Shown here piece after piece: positions 1 through 10,778 of a stretch of 26,178 bases of DNA. How positions within the stretch are numbered: position 1 is the first letter of the stretch; each line of letters begins with the position of its first letter. The notes under the pieces were generated by a model. It saw nothing but the letters and a program-made list of their open reading frames with translations, did no database searches and was not told where the DNA came from. This stretch comes from Hypsibius dujardini (taxonomy: Eukaryota; Tardigrada; Eutardigrada; Parachela; Hypsibiidae). Made by a program: the position numbers and the translations under genes. Location of the stretch: assembly GCA_001579985.1 (NCBI GenBank), contig LRSR01011440.1, forward strand, positions 1 to 26,178. Direction: 5' to 3'.

Positions 1-222
1 CAACCAACTCAAAACGAAAGTTAGTTGGCTCGAAATCCTTGTAGATAACCAATCCAAAACGAAAGGCAGCAGATTAAAAATCTATTCACACCGAAGACAT
101 TTGCAGACAACCGAACCGTTCAATTTCTCAGGAACCTTTACTGCGTCAGGGAAGAGCATCATGGTTCCATCACGTACAATATGTACACTTAAACCCGTTT
201 TTTTCTAAATTTTAATACTCAC

Positions 223-314
223 ATGTAGTTGTCGAGAAGAGCCGGAATGATTTTCACCTCAAAGTACTTCGAATGGTCAACAGACTTGATCACGCTGTGC
301 CCGTGGCGGAACAT
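223..314 (-). CDS. HAGH: Glyoxalase II (hydroxyacylglutathione hydrolase), first coding exon, partial
   Basis: Glyoxalase II hydrolyses S-D-lactoylglutathione to D-lactate and glutathione, the second step of methylglyoxal detoxification, in cytosol and mitochondria. This exon encodes about 31 residues starting MFRHGHS and ending FEVKIIPALLDNYM, which matches the conserved start of the family's metallo-beta-lactamase fold (human: VEVLPALTDNYMYL). ATG 314-312 has A at -3 and is the first Met in its frame; the open frame upstream reaches a stop without another ATG. The exon ends AT|GTGAGT at 223 in phase 2, so the last Met codon is split. The next exon, with the zinc-binding HxHxDH motif, lies beyond the left edge, so the catalytic part cannot be checked. 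A mitochondrial leader on another upstream exon is possible. The identification rests on one short but characteristic stretch. Confidence 0.72.
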
Positions 315-910
315 TTTCGAAAATGATGTGTGCTTCTCCTGGGAGCTGGGAATCGAATTAAACACGTGGACCGTCAAGGTTGTTTGAAGCAGGCGAATTT
401 TTACAGGTCGATAACAGCAACGTTCAATGTTCAGTCCGAACCGGAGCTGCTCGCCGGCATAGCTAGACGAGGCAAGAGGTCAAGTTCACACAGTCGCTCA
501 GGATTTACACACACTTCCAACTTCAATCGAGGAGACAGCTCAGTGATGGACAAGAGACTTCTACTCGAGTGGTCTTGAGAGATTCTCAATCGAGGATCAG
601 GACTTTGTGGCTTATAACCGACTGGAGAATTATGACGCAAACTGTTCGGTCTGCCGAAAGAGTAAACAGACAACACTTTGACGATCAGGAGAGAAAACAC
701 TGCGCCGATTACATGAAGGACCCACGTGGAGCTAGACGGTTTTTAGCTAGGAAAGCTGCAAGTCGTTAGACACTGTTGCTCGATTCGAACTGTCGAGTGG
801 CGCCATGCATATATTAGTGCGGTGATCTTGTTGAATTATTGTCATCAGGAAGAGCTTGTCGAGAAACCGCAGGATTACCGCTAGATGTGTGTACATACAC
901 GTATACTTAA

Positions 911-976
911 GTACACACACAGACACACACACATAGACACACACAGACACACAGACAGACACAGACACACACAAAC
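911..976. repeat. CA-rich simple repeat with interspersed ACACAG/GACA units
   Basis: The plus strand reads as impure CACACAGACACAC units for about 65 bases. It is compositionally related to the ACACAG arrays further right. Confidence 0.85.
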
Positions 977-1524
977 ATCTGCCTCGCATACCATCGCCAC
1001 ATATAAGGGAAGCGGCGTGTGCGGCCTTCTTGATGGCTGTATACAGGAAGACTATTTTTGGACGACCGTAAACAGAAGCGCGGTCCGCAAAAGGTTGCCT
1101 CAAAGCGCGCATTTGCGTTACGCAATGACGACGATGAGTTTAGTGGTGATTCACCCTAATAGACGACCTCCAACGCGGTGTACGTGTTGGAATGAGGGGG
1201 ATTCAGACGTTGTAGGCGGCATATATATTGTGCGTGGAGTGAGGGTATTCTTAGGTTTTGGAATACTCTATTTTTCGGTTGATTCAGCGATTAATTAAGC
1301 GCGAAAGCGTGCGCACTGTCGTATTTGGCTGACCTTGAGAACAGGAAATATTGATGGATCGAGTGGCGGTAGTTTCTCTTTGAAGTTTCCCATCAATCTC
1401 AGCAAAGATGAGACCGCAGTTCAGAACGCCCGGAAAAGCAGTATCCTGATCTCAGATTGTGAAATTCAATGCGGCAATAAGGGATGCTCGCTTCAATGGT
1501 TTGCTTCACTTGTGCTTGGTAATG

Positions 1525-1790
1525 TTGAGCCTGTGTCTGTGACTATGTCTGTGGCTGTGCCTGGACCTGTGCCTGGACCTGTGCCTGAGCCTGTGCCTGT
1601 GCTTGAGCCTGGGCCTGGACCTGGACCTGTGCCGGTGTCCGTATTTGTGTTGTGTTGGTGTCGGTGTCGGTGTCTGTGTCTGTGTCTATGTCTATGTCAG
1701 TGTCAGTGCATGTGCATGTGCCTGTGCCTGTGTCTATGTCTGTGTTTCTGCTTCTGCCTGTGTCTGTGCATGTGTTTGTACCTGTTGTCT
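1525..1790. repeat. Degenerate CTGTGT/CCTGTG hexanucleotide minisatellite
   Basis: About 265 bases of six-base units (CCTGTG, CCTGGA, TCTGTG, TCGGTG and variants) on the plus strand. Most positions stay in six-base register, which keeps all frames open and produces spurious ORFs. It is the most diverged of the hexanucleotide arrays in the window. Confidence 0.85.
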
Positions 1791-2099
1791 GTTGCTTTTA
1801 CTTCTGTCATGCCCCTACGATTATCTGCATATCATTCTCCATACCAACATACCCAAAAATTTCAATCCGCTTATAGTCAGCTGTCGTTTACTGTTTTACC
1901 CAATACCAATCTTCAAGACAAGAAATCAAAGAACCCACAGGAAAAATTTCTATCACTTGAGCATTCACAACTCTTGATCACTTAAAAATACTGAGATAGA
2001 CAAGAACTCTTCCTATTAATTTTGTTTTCTAGTTACAGTCTACCTGAAACCACGGATAGTGCAGGATGGAATATCTAAAATCGCCCATGCATGATTTCC

Positions 2100-3114
2100 C
2101 TAACAAGCAGTCTTCTTCTGACAGAAACCCTGCAAGACAGACAGAGTAAGTTAGAAGTTTTGACGATCCTAGACACGTAACGTCAAACACATAAATTAAA
2201 TCAATGAACACGTTGGAACACTTACTCCACAACAGCCAATCTTCGTCTTGAATTCTTCCGGCATGTTGTTCTGGCACATGCTGTCCTGGGTGCACTCTGA
2301 AAACAATCAGACACACCCTGTTAGGAAAGCTTTCCAATTATGACACAAAAATTCGGAACAGCTCAAGTTGTTGCTTTACTTACTGAGGTAGCACCTCATG
2401 CCGGGCGCGGTCTTGGGGAGCTCCATGCAGTCAAACTTGACTTCGGTGACGCCCTGGACACAGTCAGTCTTGGTCATACAGGCCTTGGGTCCGGAGAAGG
2501 CGCACTTGCCATTCGAGCATCGGCGCATCGGCTTGGTGCACATGGCATCGCTGGTGCAGTCTCCTTCTACAAGAAGTAAACAAATTAATTTCCAAAATTA
2601 AATAATTCACATAGTGACGGGAGGCAACAAAGACTGGATTCAGGCATCTCTACCCAGTTCCTGGATCATCGGAACATCGGTCGGTTGACAGAGCTTGAAA
2701 AACTTGGAGCATTTCGGGGTCGTGGGGAAGGTAATGCAATCCGTGTCGGTCCTGCAGGTCTTTAGCAACGAAACGGTTAACAAAGGCAGGAATAAAAGGC
2801 AGACACATACACAAATAGAGACACCAGTACAGACACAAACACAAACACAGACACAGACACAGACACAGACACAGACACAGACACAGACACAGACACAGAC
2901 ACAGACACAGACACAGACACAGACACAGATACAGACACAGACTAGGGTGAGCATGCGATAAGATTACAAATGAGCCTACATGCATGTCCTTGGGATCCAT
3001 GGTGAGGACCTTCATGGCGAAACTCATCTTCCTAGAACTCATCTCTCCCCTCATGGGCGTCGTCGTTTGGGCAGCAGCAAGGCCGACGGCAAGAGCGAAA
3101 ATCAAAAACTGCAT
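2100..3114 (-). CDS. Secreted cysteine-rich protein with repeated C-x5-C modules (5 exons, 174 aa)
   Basis: Exons: 3114-2980, 2759-2654, 2566-2384, 2296-2226 and 2129-2100 (TAG). Intron phases are 0, 1, 1, 0, and all introns are GT-AG (first acceptor CTAAAG). Residues 1-15 are a hydrophobic signal peptide with likely cleavage before Gln16. A Met-rich linker (16-45) follows. The mature part has 18 cysteines (47, 53, 62, 69, 84, 90, 97, 102, 110, 116, 127, 139, 143, 149, 163, 164, 168, 174), an even number that could pair fully. C-x5-C recurs at 47-53, 84-90, 110-116 and 143-149. The stretch 84-102 (C-x5-C-x6-C-x4-C) looks like an EB-type extracellular module. Alternative joins for exons 2 and 5 break phase or lose the donor. 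I do not recognise the family and assign no function; an extracellular binding, inhibitor or cuticle-associated role is conceivable only. Confidence 0.75.
2818..2942. repeat. ACACAG hexanucleotide array inside intron 1 of the cysteine-rich gene
   Basis: About 120 bases of nearly perfect ACACAG (plus strand; CTGTGT on the coding strand). The array takes up more than half of the 220-base intron 2760-2979. Confidence 0.93.
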
Positions 3115-3233
3115 GATTCTGTGACGACGAGGTCTGAAAGGAACAGACTAAAATGGCCGAAAATATGTTTTTGGAAACGAATGGAAGTTTGAATGAATTT
3201 CTTATGTGTTTCCACACCGGTAGACCAGGTCCG

Positions 3234-3241
3234 TTTTTATA
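3234..3241 (-). promoter_or_regulatory. TATA box upstream of the cysteine-rich gene
   Basis: The minus strand reads TATAAAAA, 120 bases upstream of the ATG at 3114. This implies a transcription start near 3210 and a 5' UTR of about 95 bases, unless a 5' UTR intron exists. The position fits; the start site is inferred. Confidence 0.55.
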
Positions 3242-4444
3242 CGCGAGCTGTCGTTGCAACTTTTGCACTTGTTTTCCACTCTTTAAAGTGCAGTGGCTGC
3301 TATCCAGACCAGATTGATATTAACGATTAATGTAATGGAAACGACCCAGTGCGGACATGAAGCGTCGTGGGCCAGGCACGAAACGTAGGACGGATGAGGT
3401 TCACTTTAATGCACTGTGCAACGCGGAGTTCTCAGCGGCGTAAACAGGACGTACCCTGAAGAGTTCCGATATCAAGGTTAGTTGACCTTGTCCTTGTCCG
3501 GCCCCTGGCCTGACCGTTTGTGAGCGACCATGTTTAGGTAGCACCATCCAGGCATGAACTTGGTTCAGGCAGTGAACTACCCCGTAAGTAAGTAGCGGTA
3601 CATTTAACTGAAGAGCAGCCAGCTTGCGCTATTTATTACAAATAAATGAGACAAATGCGTGTATGGCGAACTTGGAAGAAATCATCGTTGAGACGTCTGG
3701 ATATCTTCAGATCATGATACAAATCTCTCGTCTGGATCAGCGGCGCAAAATCAAACAGCGCACTGCATTTATCAGGCAGTTCATAATACTTTGACCGCGG
3801 CGCTTCCCACCGGCACTTTATACGTACGAGTTATACTGAGGAACAAAGTCTGATGCGCCTACCGTGAGCCGAGTGCTGTCAGATTACAACTGAAAAACGC
3901 AGTCGAATCTTAAATTGTTTGATTTCATTTGATTTGTATACTAGAACAGGATTCCATAATAGAGGAGTTTTGTAAATTTAATAAATTCTCAAATGCCTGT
4001 GCCTATGTTTCTGCTAGTGTGTCTGTGTCTGTGTCTTGTCTGTGTCTGTGTCTGTGTCTGTATCTGTGTCTGCGTCTGCGTCTGCGTCTGTGTCTGTGTC
4101 TGTGTCTGTGTCCGTACAAATGTCTCCATTTATGTCAGTATTTCTATCTTTGCTTGTATTTGTGTCTTTAAATATTACAGTTCTACGCAAGGTATATCTG
4201 GACTTCGTCCGAAATTCCCTCAAATCAAGGCAAGGCCGGAACAGATGAGAGTCTCAATTTCTAGCATCTTCCCGTCCATGACGACTTGATGTGTGCAACA
4301 CGCGTCTCGAATTTCTTCGTTTACATGTTTTAATTTCCGACGCCAAAAAATTCCACAACGGAAAGATTATGACCGAGTGATCCTGTATATTCTACATTAA
4401 TTTCTAAACAAGTCAAACTATTGCAAATTTAACAACTCGCACAA
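3242..4444. other. Intergenic region between the cysteine-rich and CABIT genes
   Basis: No gene is supportable. The right part is the 3' UTR of the CABIT gene. On the minus strand an ATTAAA (plus 4329-4334), about 110 bases after the stop, is a candidate polyadenylation signal; an AATAAA (plus 3632-3637) is a more distant alternative. The region also holds a TGTGTC array at about 4012-4114. Confidence 0.5.
4012..4114. repeat. TGTGTC/TGCGTC hexanucleotide array
   Basis: About 100 bases of TGTGTC with a few TGCGTC and TGTATC variants on the plus strand. It is the same unit as the array at 2818-2942 in opposite orientation. Confidence 0.9.
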
Positions 4445-7400
4445 TCAAGCGAAAGATATTCTCGAAGGATGCGAAAGCACGGAGAGTCTATACGTCATGG
4501 CCTCGCCACTGTCCGTCGTAGTGGTCGTGGCACCGTCACCGCTACTCGAGAAAGACATCGAGCCACCGGTGCTGCCGCCCTGCGGGGACTCCACCAACCG
4601 CAACACCGAGACGTCCTCCGCCAGGCCATTTCCTATCTCCGCGTAAATATGCTCTTCCTCCTCTGCATCGACCGTCACTTCATGGGCCACTTTTATCTGC
4701 CTCCGCCAGGTGTCGCTCTGCGCTTTGGCATAGGCCAACGCCGCCCGGAACTGATGATCCAGGTACAGCCGGTTCTCCAAGGTCGCCGTCTGAAACTCAA
4801 ACTCTGACGTCGTGTCAACCTCGAAGAGCTGGTAGGGCGGGGCTTGATCCATCGTGCAGGCTAATATCACAGAGCACACTTGGACGCTTTCCAGCTGGAG
4901 GTACCCGGAAAAATGCTCCCGCATCTCGGGAAGGTAGCCGCAAATTAACTTCACGTGGCATGGGATTTGTTTCTGCGATATCAACGTCGACATGAGGTGG
5001 ATGCAGTCTCTGTTGAACTCCTTCGTCCGGGTCGAATCGCTTATGAGGAAGAAGGAGCCGGCCGTGGTCAGCGGAATGAAGAACTCCTCCTGGAATTATA
5101 ATCAAGTGTTATGGAATTTAACTGTCTATTGCCGTTTAAATATATTTAATCATACTCATGGATATATACATACACTTGCGATATATACAGTCTATAATTA
5201 TATATATACATATATACATGAAAAATACCTATTATGTATATGAACTAGCCACAAAGTTTAGTTAACTGAAAAACGTGCTGTATGAAAAAATTGCAAATTT
5301 TACGCATTTTAATTCCTGATTATAAATACGATTCTCTAATATTTAAAATATAAAGTTTATGACTTTTAATAAGGTGTATTTCGTATTATTATTATTATTG
5401 TTATTATTTGTCTGCCGGAAAAGAGTTTTTTATGTCAAATCAAATATTTCAAGGTACCGAAAATGTTTTTTTATAACAGAACAAAATTTTCAACCAGCTT
5501 ATAAAGACTCTATTTTCAATTAATTTAATGGCATTCAATTCTGAGCTGAACGATGCTTCTGTTTCGGTCCAGATTAAATTTAGATAGGTAATGTGTAATC
5601 TGGATGAAAACACGGGAACAATTGTTGGCCAATTGAACGATTAAATTTCCATAAAACAATTTATTCCTTAGAAATCAGAATCCAGCTCAACTTTCTCCAC
5701 AAAAAACTCCTCGTTAAAAAAAGTAAAAGAAATCAGTGGAATAAATCCTATTTCAGACGCAAGACGAATCGACAATCAAATTTTAAAAACGAGCGCGTCA
5801 AATCAACAATCAATTTATCCCATTCATGTGCTCCATTCTTTCAATTAATCAGACACTGGTAGCAGTTTACGCGTGTTCTGTTCCACCGAACATGTTCGCC
5901 GTGTTTTCACCCAGATTAATTATACAGTATGAGGCAAAGTGTGTATTTCAGCTCACCCTCCACTTGGTCGATAAATCGGCTCACTCATGGATTTCTCTTT
6001 GATGGGAGCTGCTTGATTGTTTGATTTCCAGAAGTGCTATAGTATACTAGAATATAGTACAGAAAATCAAACAATCAAGCACCTGCCATCAAAGAGAAAC
6101 TCATGAGTGAGCCGATTTATCGACCAAGTGAAGGGTGAGCCGAAATACAGACCTTGCCTCATGCCATATGAAAATCTTGATCTACAATTTAGTTAGTAAA
6201 ATATCACGGCTCAAATAACCACAATCTACTCAAAGGATGAACCGACATAAAAACCGAAGTCTAGATAAAATTCCCCCGCTGCCTATCCTATGAAATGATA
6301 ATTATCAAATTTAAAATGAAAATCGGCTAGAAAGTTAAAAACTTTGATGCGGAGATTGAATAAAATCGTGTTTTTAAAACAGATTTCAGTTTTTACAATT
6401 CAAAATATCAATGATATTTTAACTAAAACTAAAAACCACTTTTCGATCGAGTAGAATCATCTTTGAAATATTTTTACATATATTTGTACTTTAAAAAAGC
6501 TTCCCGCATACCTGGAATGTGTTGAGGCACTTAAGGAAAGACTTTTCGGTGAAGGTTTCCAGGGAACCCGAAGCGATACTTCCGCTCTCCGATCCGATCG
6601 TATACATGTTGGAGTTCTCCTTGAAAAACAACTTCGCGAAGGACTTTTTCAGGGTTGATCGGGCGGTGGAGGTGCGGCTAATGGGCGGAGGGTGGGATTT
6701 GTCCGTGAAAATGCCTGTGGCGCGGAGAATGGTACCGGACACGAGAGCGGTGCGGCGGTAATGGCGTTCGGAGATGCGCCGATAGGCTTGGATCACACAA
6801 TTGTGAATGAGGAAGGAGGACATGATCTGGCCGGACGCTTTCATCAGGTCGTTAATCATCATGAAGCGTTTGGCGCGCGGGAACCCGTTTTCGTCCAGGG
6901 TGGCGAAGAGACCTGTCAAAGAAGCGATTCTAAGAGGAAGCTTATAAACGAAAAGAAGCTAGTACGGCAACAGTCTTTAATTCATTGTCAATATGTTTGA
7001 CGTTATGCCTTAATTAATTTTTCAAAGCTATGTATCAAATAGGATTTCACTTAGATGTGTAAGTTGTACTTACGATAATCAAATCGCACTGTTTGATATT
7101 CTCTTTTGACTATTTTTAAAATTACTGTATGTGTAGAAAATACAATTTCAGTTAGAGTGAAGGTTGTACTTTTAATAATTAAGTCATACTCTGCAGGAGT
7201 GCATGTTACACATATGTGTCTTACACATATCATCTGCTTTATGAATTGAAATGTTTAAAGTGCTTTCTAAATATTTTAATTCAAATTATTTGCAGCGCAA
7301 AGTCAGGTCAACTTTCCAGTAATTTTATGAATAAAGATTAAAATATGCGTTCCAGGCTCACATGGACACCGGATATGCGTTACAGGCTCAAATGGACACC

Positions 7401-8642
7401 GGACAGTAACTATTCAAAATTTCACTCAAAAGCTATTTTGTACTTTCTTTCGTACATTATTCTCGTAAGAACAGTTTCATTGTAATCAATTTCCAGTTTT
7501 GTCTGGGAATTTTTAGTTTTCTAAGACTGGAAGCTTCAATGCAAATTCTTCTTCCCAGAATAATAAAAGGTATTTATACTGCACATTTTAAATTCAAGTT
7601 AAAAGGCAATGATATGCGACTGTAGCGGAATCTTCAGAAAACACAACTTAGAATTGCCCCATCTAGTCAAGATGCAAACGTATGCCGCTAATTCTTAAGT
7701 GTGTATTGTTTGTTTTAACGGCTGAAGTGGACTGGAATTAGAGATTAGCCGTCCTCCTCCTGCGGCTTCTCTCTTTCTCTCTCTCTCGCTGTTGCTGACG
7801 AAGTTATCGCACAGCGAGAGAGGTGCTAGTTTATGAATTTTTTTGCTTGCTGCTTTTTGAGGCTCGCGTTTAAGCGCGCCACCTGCATTATGCAATGCTT
7901 GCAGAGAAATCGAGCCGATTTATTCAGAAAATATTGAGACCCTCATCCATCACCCGGCGGGATAGCGCGGAAGCCCCGTGCGACATTGCGTTCGGGATGT
8001 TTTATCGGCAAAATATGTAAATCCGATAGATATACGAGCACAAAGTTAATTCGGAATTATTCTGACACGGTAATAAAAAAAGCGTGTGACAGTGACAAAC
8101 GACACTGCTTTTAATGCAGTGAAGTATGCGTGTGTGTGTGTGTGTGTGGAGGAGATAAAAAGGCGAAATAATCAAGTGCGAACACCAGCGTTCGCGTTCG
8201 CGGATTTTAAAACATAACAGACACACGAAAACAAAAATTACAACCACGAACACATTAAAAGTATTTTAACCGGAGTTTAGTTCGCGGAAAACGCCTTTGG
8301 TAAATTAGCTTATAATTCCGTATACGCTCTCTGAGAGAGGAGAGAAAATAATCTAATTGAGTTATGATTTTTCCCAGGTATGCCAAGTGTTCGTTTAGAG
8401 AAAAAAACTCTTAGATTGCTGAAAAGTTATAATGATGATTTACTACGGGGTAATTCTATATGGACCGATAACAAGATTGATCCGCAACTTTAAACCTGTA
8501 ATTAGCGACGTATCGTTTACCGGCGTGTGTTGTTGCCTAACCGGCTAAGCCTGCCGATTTTGAGCGAAAGCCTCGTGGAAAGCCACACAAATCTGTTACA
8601 TAATTGGTCTGTAGTTGTTTCTCTCTTTTCGCCCCGGCGATC

Positions 8643-8692
<50 letters not shown>

Positions 8693-9574
8693 ATGATGAG
8701 TGTTTAGCATCAACGCGCGCACGACGGACTGATCTCAATATTTGGCAGCAGTCAAGTCCACTTTCCCTCTCGCCCTCTCGCCCTCTCTCCCGCTGAACAA
8801 ACAATTCATGCAGACCAATCAAGGCGCAAAATGTGTAATATTGTAATTACTGTTTACAGGACCGAAGCCAAGCTCTAAAGCCAAATATACTACCGGTAAA
8901 GGCATAATGCAAATTAATTCATAGAGAATGAGAATTAAGTTTAACTGCTTAAAATATTCTTAGAATAGAATATTGTCCATAATACGACAGGTATATTATG
9001 GGAAATATTTCCCCCTTGAGGTAAAATTAATTTAGTGCCTAAACTAAAATTGAGAAACAAATTTAAGATAGACTTAAATCATTTTTAATCGCAAAAATAA
9101 CAGGCAATTATTTTTTCCTTCAAGGGGAGAGGAATACAAATTCACTCGTTATTCATTACATTTCTAACTTCCTCTGATTAAAACGTAATATTTATTACCC
9201 CAGCTAACATTTAAAAATAGTAAGTAAAATTAATTAATTTTAAGTGGAAACTACTTTATAATATTATCAGAACAAAATATGCAAAAGACAAAATATGTAA
9301 GTATACCTGTATAGCCTTTGGGAATGACCAGCGACACATCACCGTACGGTTGGAAGACATCCCGCCGTTTGATTTTATGCCGGTACAGCAGCCGCGCCTG
9401 CACCTTGACGCTTTTATAGCTCTTAAACAGCAGCAACGGCTGATCCAAGTCGAGTTTCGCATCCGACTCCACCCGCTCCTGACGGTCAATCTTCGCGATA
9501 CACGGCAGCGTCACGGTCCGGCGAATCTCCTCCACCGACAGCCGCTCCCCGCTCCAATCCAACAATTTCTCCAT
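4445..9574 (-). CDS. CABIT-domain protein, GAREM/THEMIS-like signalling adaptor (3 exons, 437 aa)
   Basis: Exons: 9574-9307, 6912-6512 and 5089-4445 (TGA). Intron phases are 1 and 0, with donors GTATAC and GTATGC and acceptors GACAG and TCCAG. ATG 9574 has G at -3 and +4; the frame extends upstream only by a TTG. CABIT domains act in receptor and tyrosine-kinase signalling (GAREM binds GRB2; THEMIS acts in T cells). Residues 18-92 (TVTLPCIAKIDRQE, LLLFKSYKSVKV, SLVIPKGYTGLF) match the first CABIT half. Residues 160-200 are a basic, Ser-rich insert (STLKKSFAKLFFKE), as GAREM has between the halves. Residues 224-310 (EEFFIPLTTAGSFFLI, KQIPCHVKL, QVCSVILACTM) match the second half. The tail has an acidic run followed by IYAEI (371-375), a possible phosphotyrosine SH2 site, and Ser/Thr-rich sequence. 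It is much shorter than vertebrate GAREM and has no SAM domain. The family call is by eye; orthology is open. Confidence 0.72.
5929..6162. mobile_element. Foldback (MITE-like) element in intron 2 of the CABIT gene
   Basis: Two arms of 99 bases each (5929-6027 and 6064-6162) are reverse complements with few mismatches, starting ATGAGGCAA and ending TTGCCTCAT. The 36-base spacer is itself partly palindromic (CTATAGTATACTAGAATATAG). No coding capacity and no convincing target-site duplication are visible. The structure fits a non-autonomous DNA transposon; the family is unknown. Confidence 0.82.
6913..9306. other. Intron 1 of the CABIT gene
   Basis: A 2.4-kb intron on the minus strand with no supportable coding exon. 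It contains a short TG run near 8130-8148 and a (GA)n tract at 8645-8688. A 20-base sequence (TATGCGTTCCAGGCTCACAT and its variant) is tandemly repeated at about 7343-7402. Confidence 0.6.
8645..8688. repeat. (GA)n dinucleotide microsatellite
   Basis: An uninterrupted GA run of about 44 bases in intron 1 of the CABIT gene. Confidence 0.95.
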
Positions 9575-10737
9575 AGCAATAATAATAATTCCCCCCAGAA
9601 ACGGCGGCAAAACTATTTCCCATACATCGAAGCGATTGCGAAACGGTAATCACACACCATCACGTATGTGTCTTCCCGGTGTATAGCGTGTCTGTCATCC
9701 GTGTAGCAAGATGTGTGTGATGACACGTTAGAGTGCTCTATTTTTTCAATAGATAACGCCAAGAAAAAGAGCAGCCTGCGAAACGCACACTCCCCACACA
9801 CACAGTAGAGCAGTTTATTCGGTGTGGTAAGGAAAATATTTTCGCTGACGGGATGAAAATGATCTCACTCGTCACGAATGTGCATAAACTGGTGCAATAC
9901 GAAAGAAAGAAAGAGAAAGGGAAAGAGAAAGAAATGTGGCACAGCAGAAAAATTGGTACGGTAAAGAGTCGAGCGTATCTCTCTCTCTCTCACTCTGCGA
10001 CGAGAGGGTCTTTAATAATTTTCGATTGGTATTCTTACCTCTATACCCGAGCTGTGACTTGCGCCAAAATAAGCGCTTTCTTCGGCGGGGTGCGACTACG
10101 GTAACTGCTGCTGCTGCTGCGGGGCGGAGAACAAAAAAAGAGAAAGAAAGTTGCCTTAGTGGAGTGTGTGTACGAGAAAGGTAGTTCGAGCAAGCTGCTT
10201 AGATCTACGTCGTATATATCGAGGTACCAATATGTGCACTGCGGCGGACCGCCTGCCGTCAGCCGTCATAATCAAACTCGTAGTTTTGTCTCATCCGCGC
10301 TCTTTAATAGCCCCGCGACGGGAAGGTCTTGATTACTGTATACGCATGGGCCATTTGTCATCTTTTTCCGAGACCTCGATGAGGATGGCGTGCTGACAAT
10401 GAAAACGTCAAATTGTCACTGTCCGTCAGACTCCGGATGAATGCGGTTTCATAAAAACTAATCACGCTTTTTTTCGCATTTCAATTTCTTCGCAAAAACA
10501 ACTTAGCATTGTTTTCAACGCGATAATTCGCATACTCGTGTCTGTTTGATGTGAAAAGTTAATTAAATAACTAAAATGCCAGGTGATGTGAAAAAATATT
10601 AAATTTCATATTTTCGCAGATGAAAAGAAGTTGATCGGTTGATTAGTCGTTTGGGTTGAGGCGAAATGCTTTGGAATGATTTTTGGCGGCAAGTGTTGTT
10701 TAAGGAGTATTTATATACAGTACTCTTCTTGTTACTT

Positions 10738-10778
10738 CACGTGATCAACCAGTACGTGATTGATCACGTGGTCAACCA
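10738..10778. promoter_or_regulatory. Paired E-box (CACGTG) direct repeats
   Basis: CACGTGATCAACCA at 10738-10751 is repeated 27 bases later as CACGTGGTCAACCA at 10765-10778. The intervening GTGATTGATCAC is an inverted copy of the same core. CACGTG is the classic site for bHLH factors. The repetition suggests a cis-element, but the target gene is unknown. Confidence 0.4.

Larger units (their letters stand above)
315..2099. other. Intergenic region between HAGH and the cysteine-rich gene
   Basis: I see no supportable gene here. It should contain the minus-strand promoter of HAGH and the 3' end of the cysteine-rich gene, but I find no clear TATA box and no AATAAA on the minus strand just below 2100. 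It holds two low-complexity tracts (about 911-976 and 1525-1790). The long open frames over the second tract are translations of the hexanucleotide repeat (Val-Pro-Gly or Cys-Leu runs), not genes. Confidence 0.6.

Noticed and set aside
431-700. 89-codon minus-strand open frame upstream of HAGH as a mitochondrial leader exon
   Set aside because: It is in a different frame from the HAGH ATG, has no donor in suitable phase and no family resemblance.
1335-1985. 216-codon open frame with Val-Pro-Gly and Cys-Leu repeats
   Set aside because: It translates a degenerate hexanucleotide array; several frames are open at once and no splice or domain evidence exists.
2029-2099. Longer last exon of the cysteine-rich protein ending near 2029
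   Set aside because: The strong donor GGA|GTAAGT at 2225 leaves phase 0, which forces the frame ending at 2100 and gives an even cysteine count.
2654-2752. Alternative acceptor CTGCAG|GACC for exon 2 of the cysteine-rich gene
   Set aside because: It puts the exon out of phase with exon 1 and with the conserved cysteine frame; the AAAG acceptor at 2760 keeps both.
2640-2954. Open frames reading through the ACACAG array on either strand
   Set aside because: The array is intronic in the cysteine-rich gene; the Cys-Val or Thr-Gln runs are repeat translations.
9575-9610. Twelve-residue N-terminal extension of the CABIT protein
   Set aside because: It begins with TTG, not ATG; the ATG at 9574 has a good context.
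10166-10396. Possible small plus-strand gene
   Set aside because: A short frame with no domain, no splice context and a non-distinctive composition.
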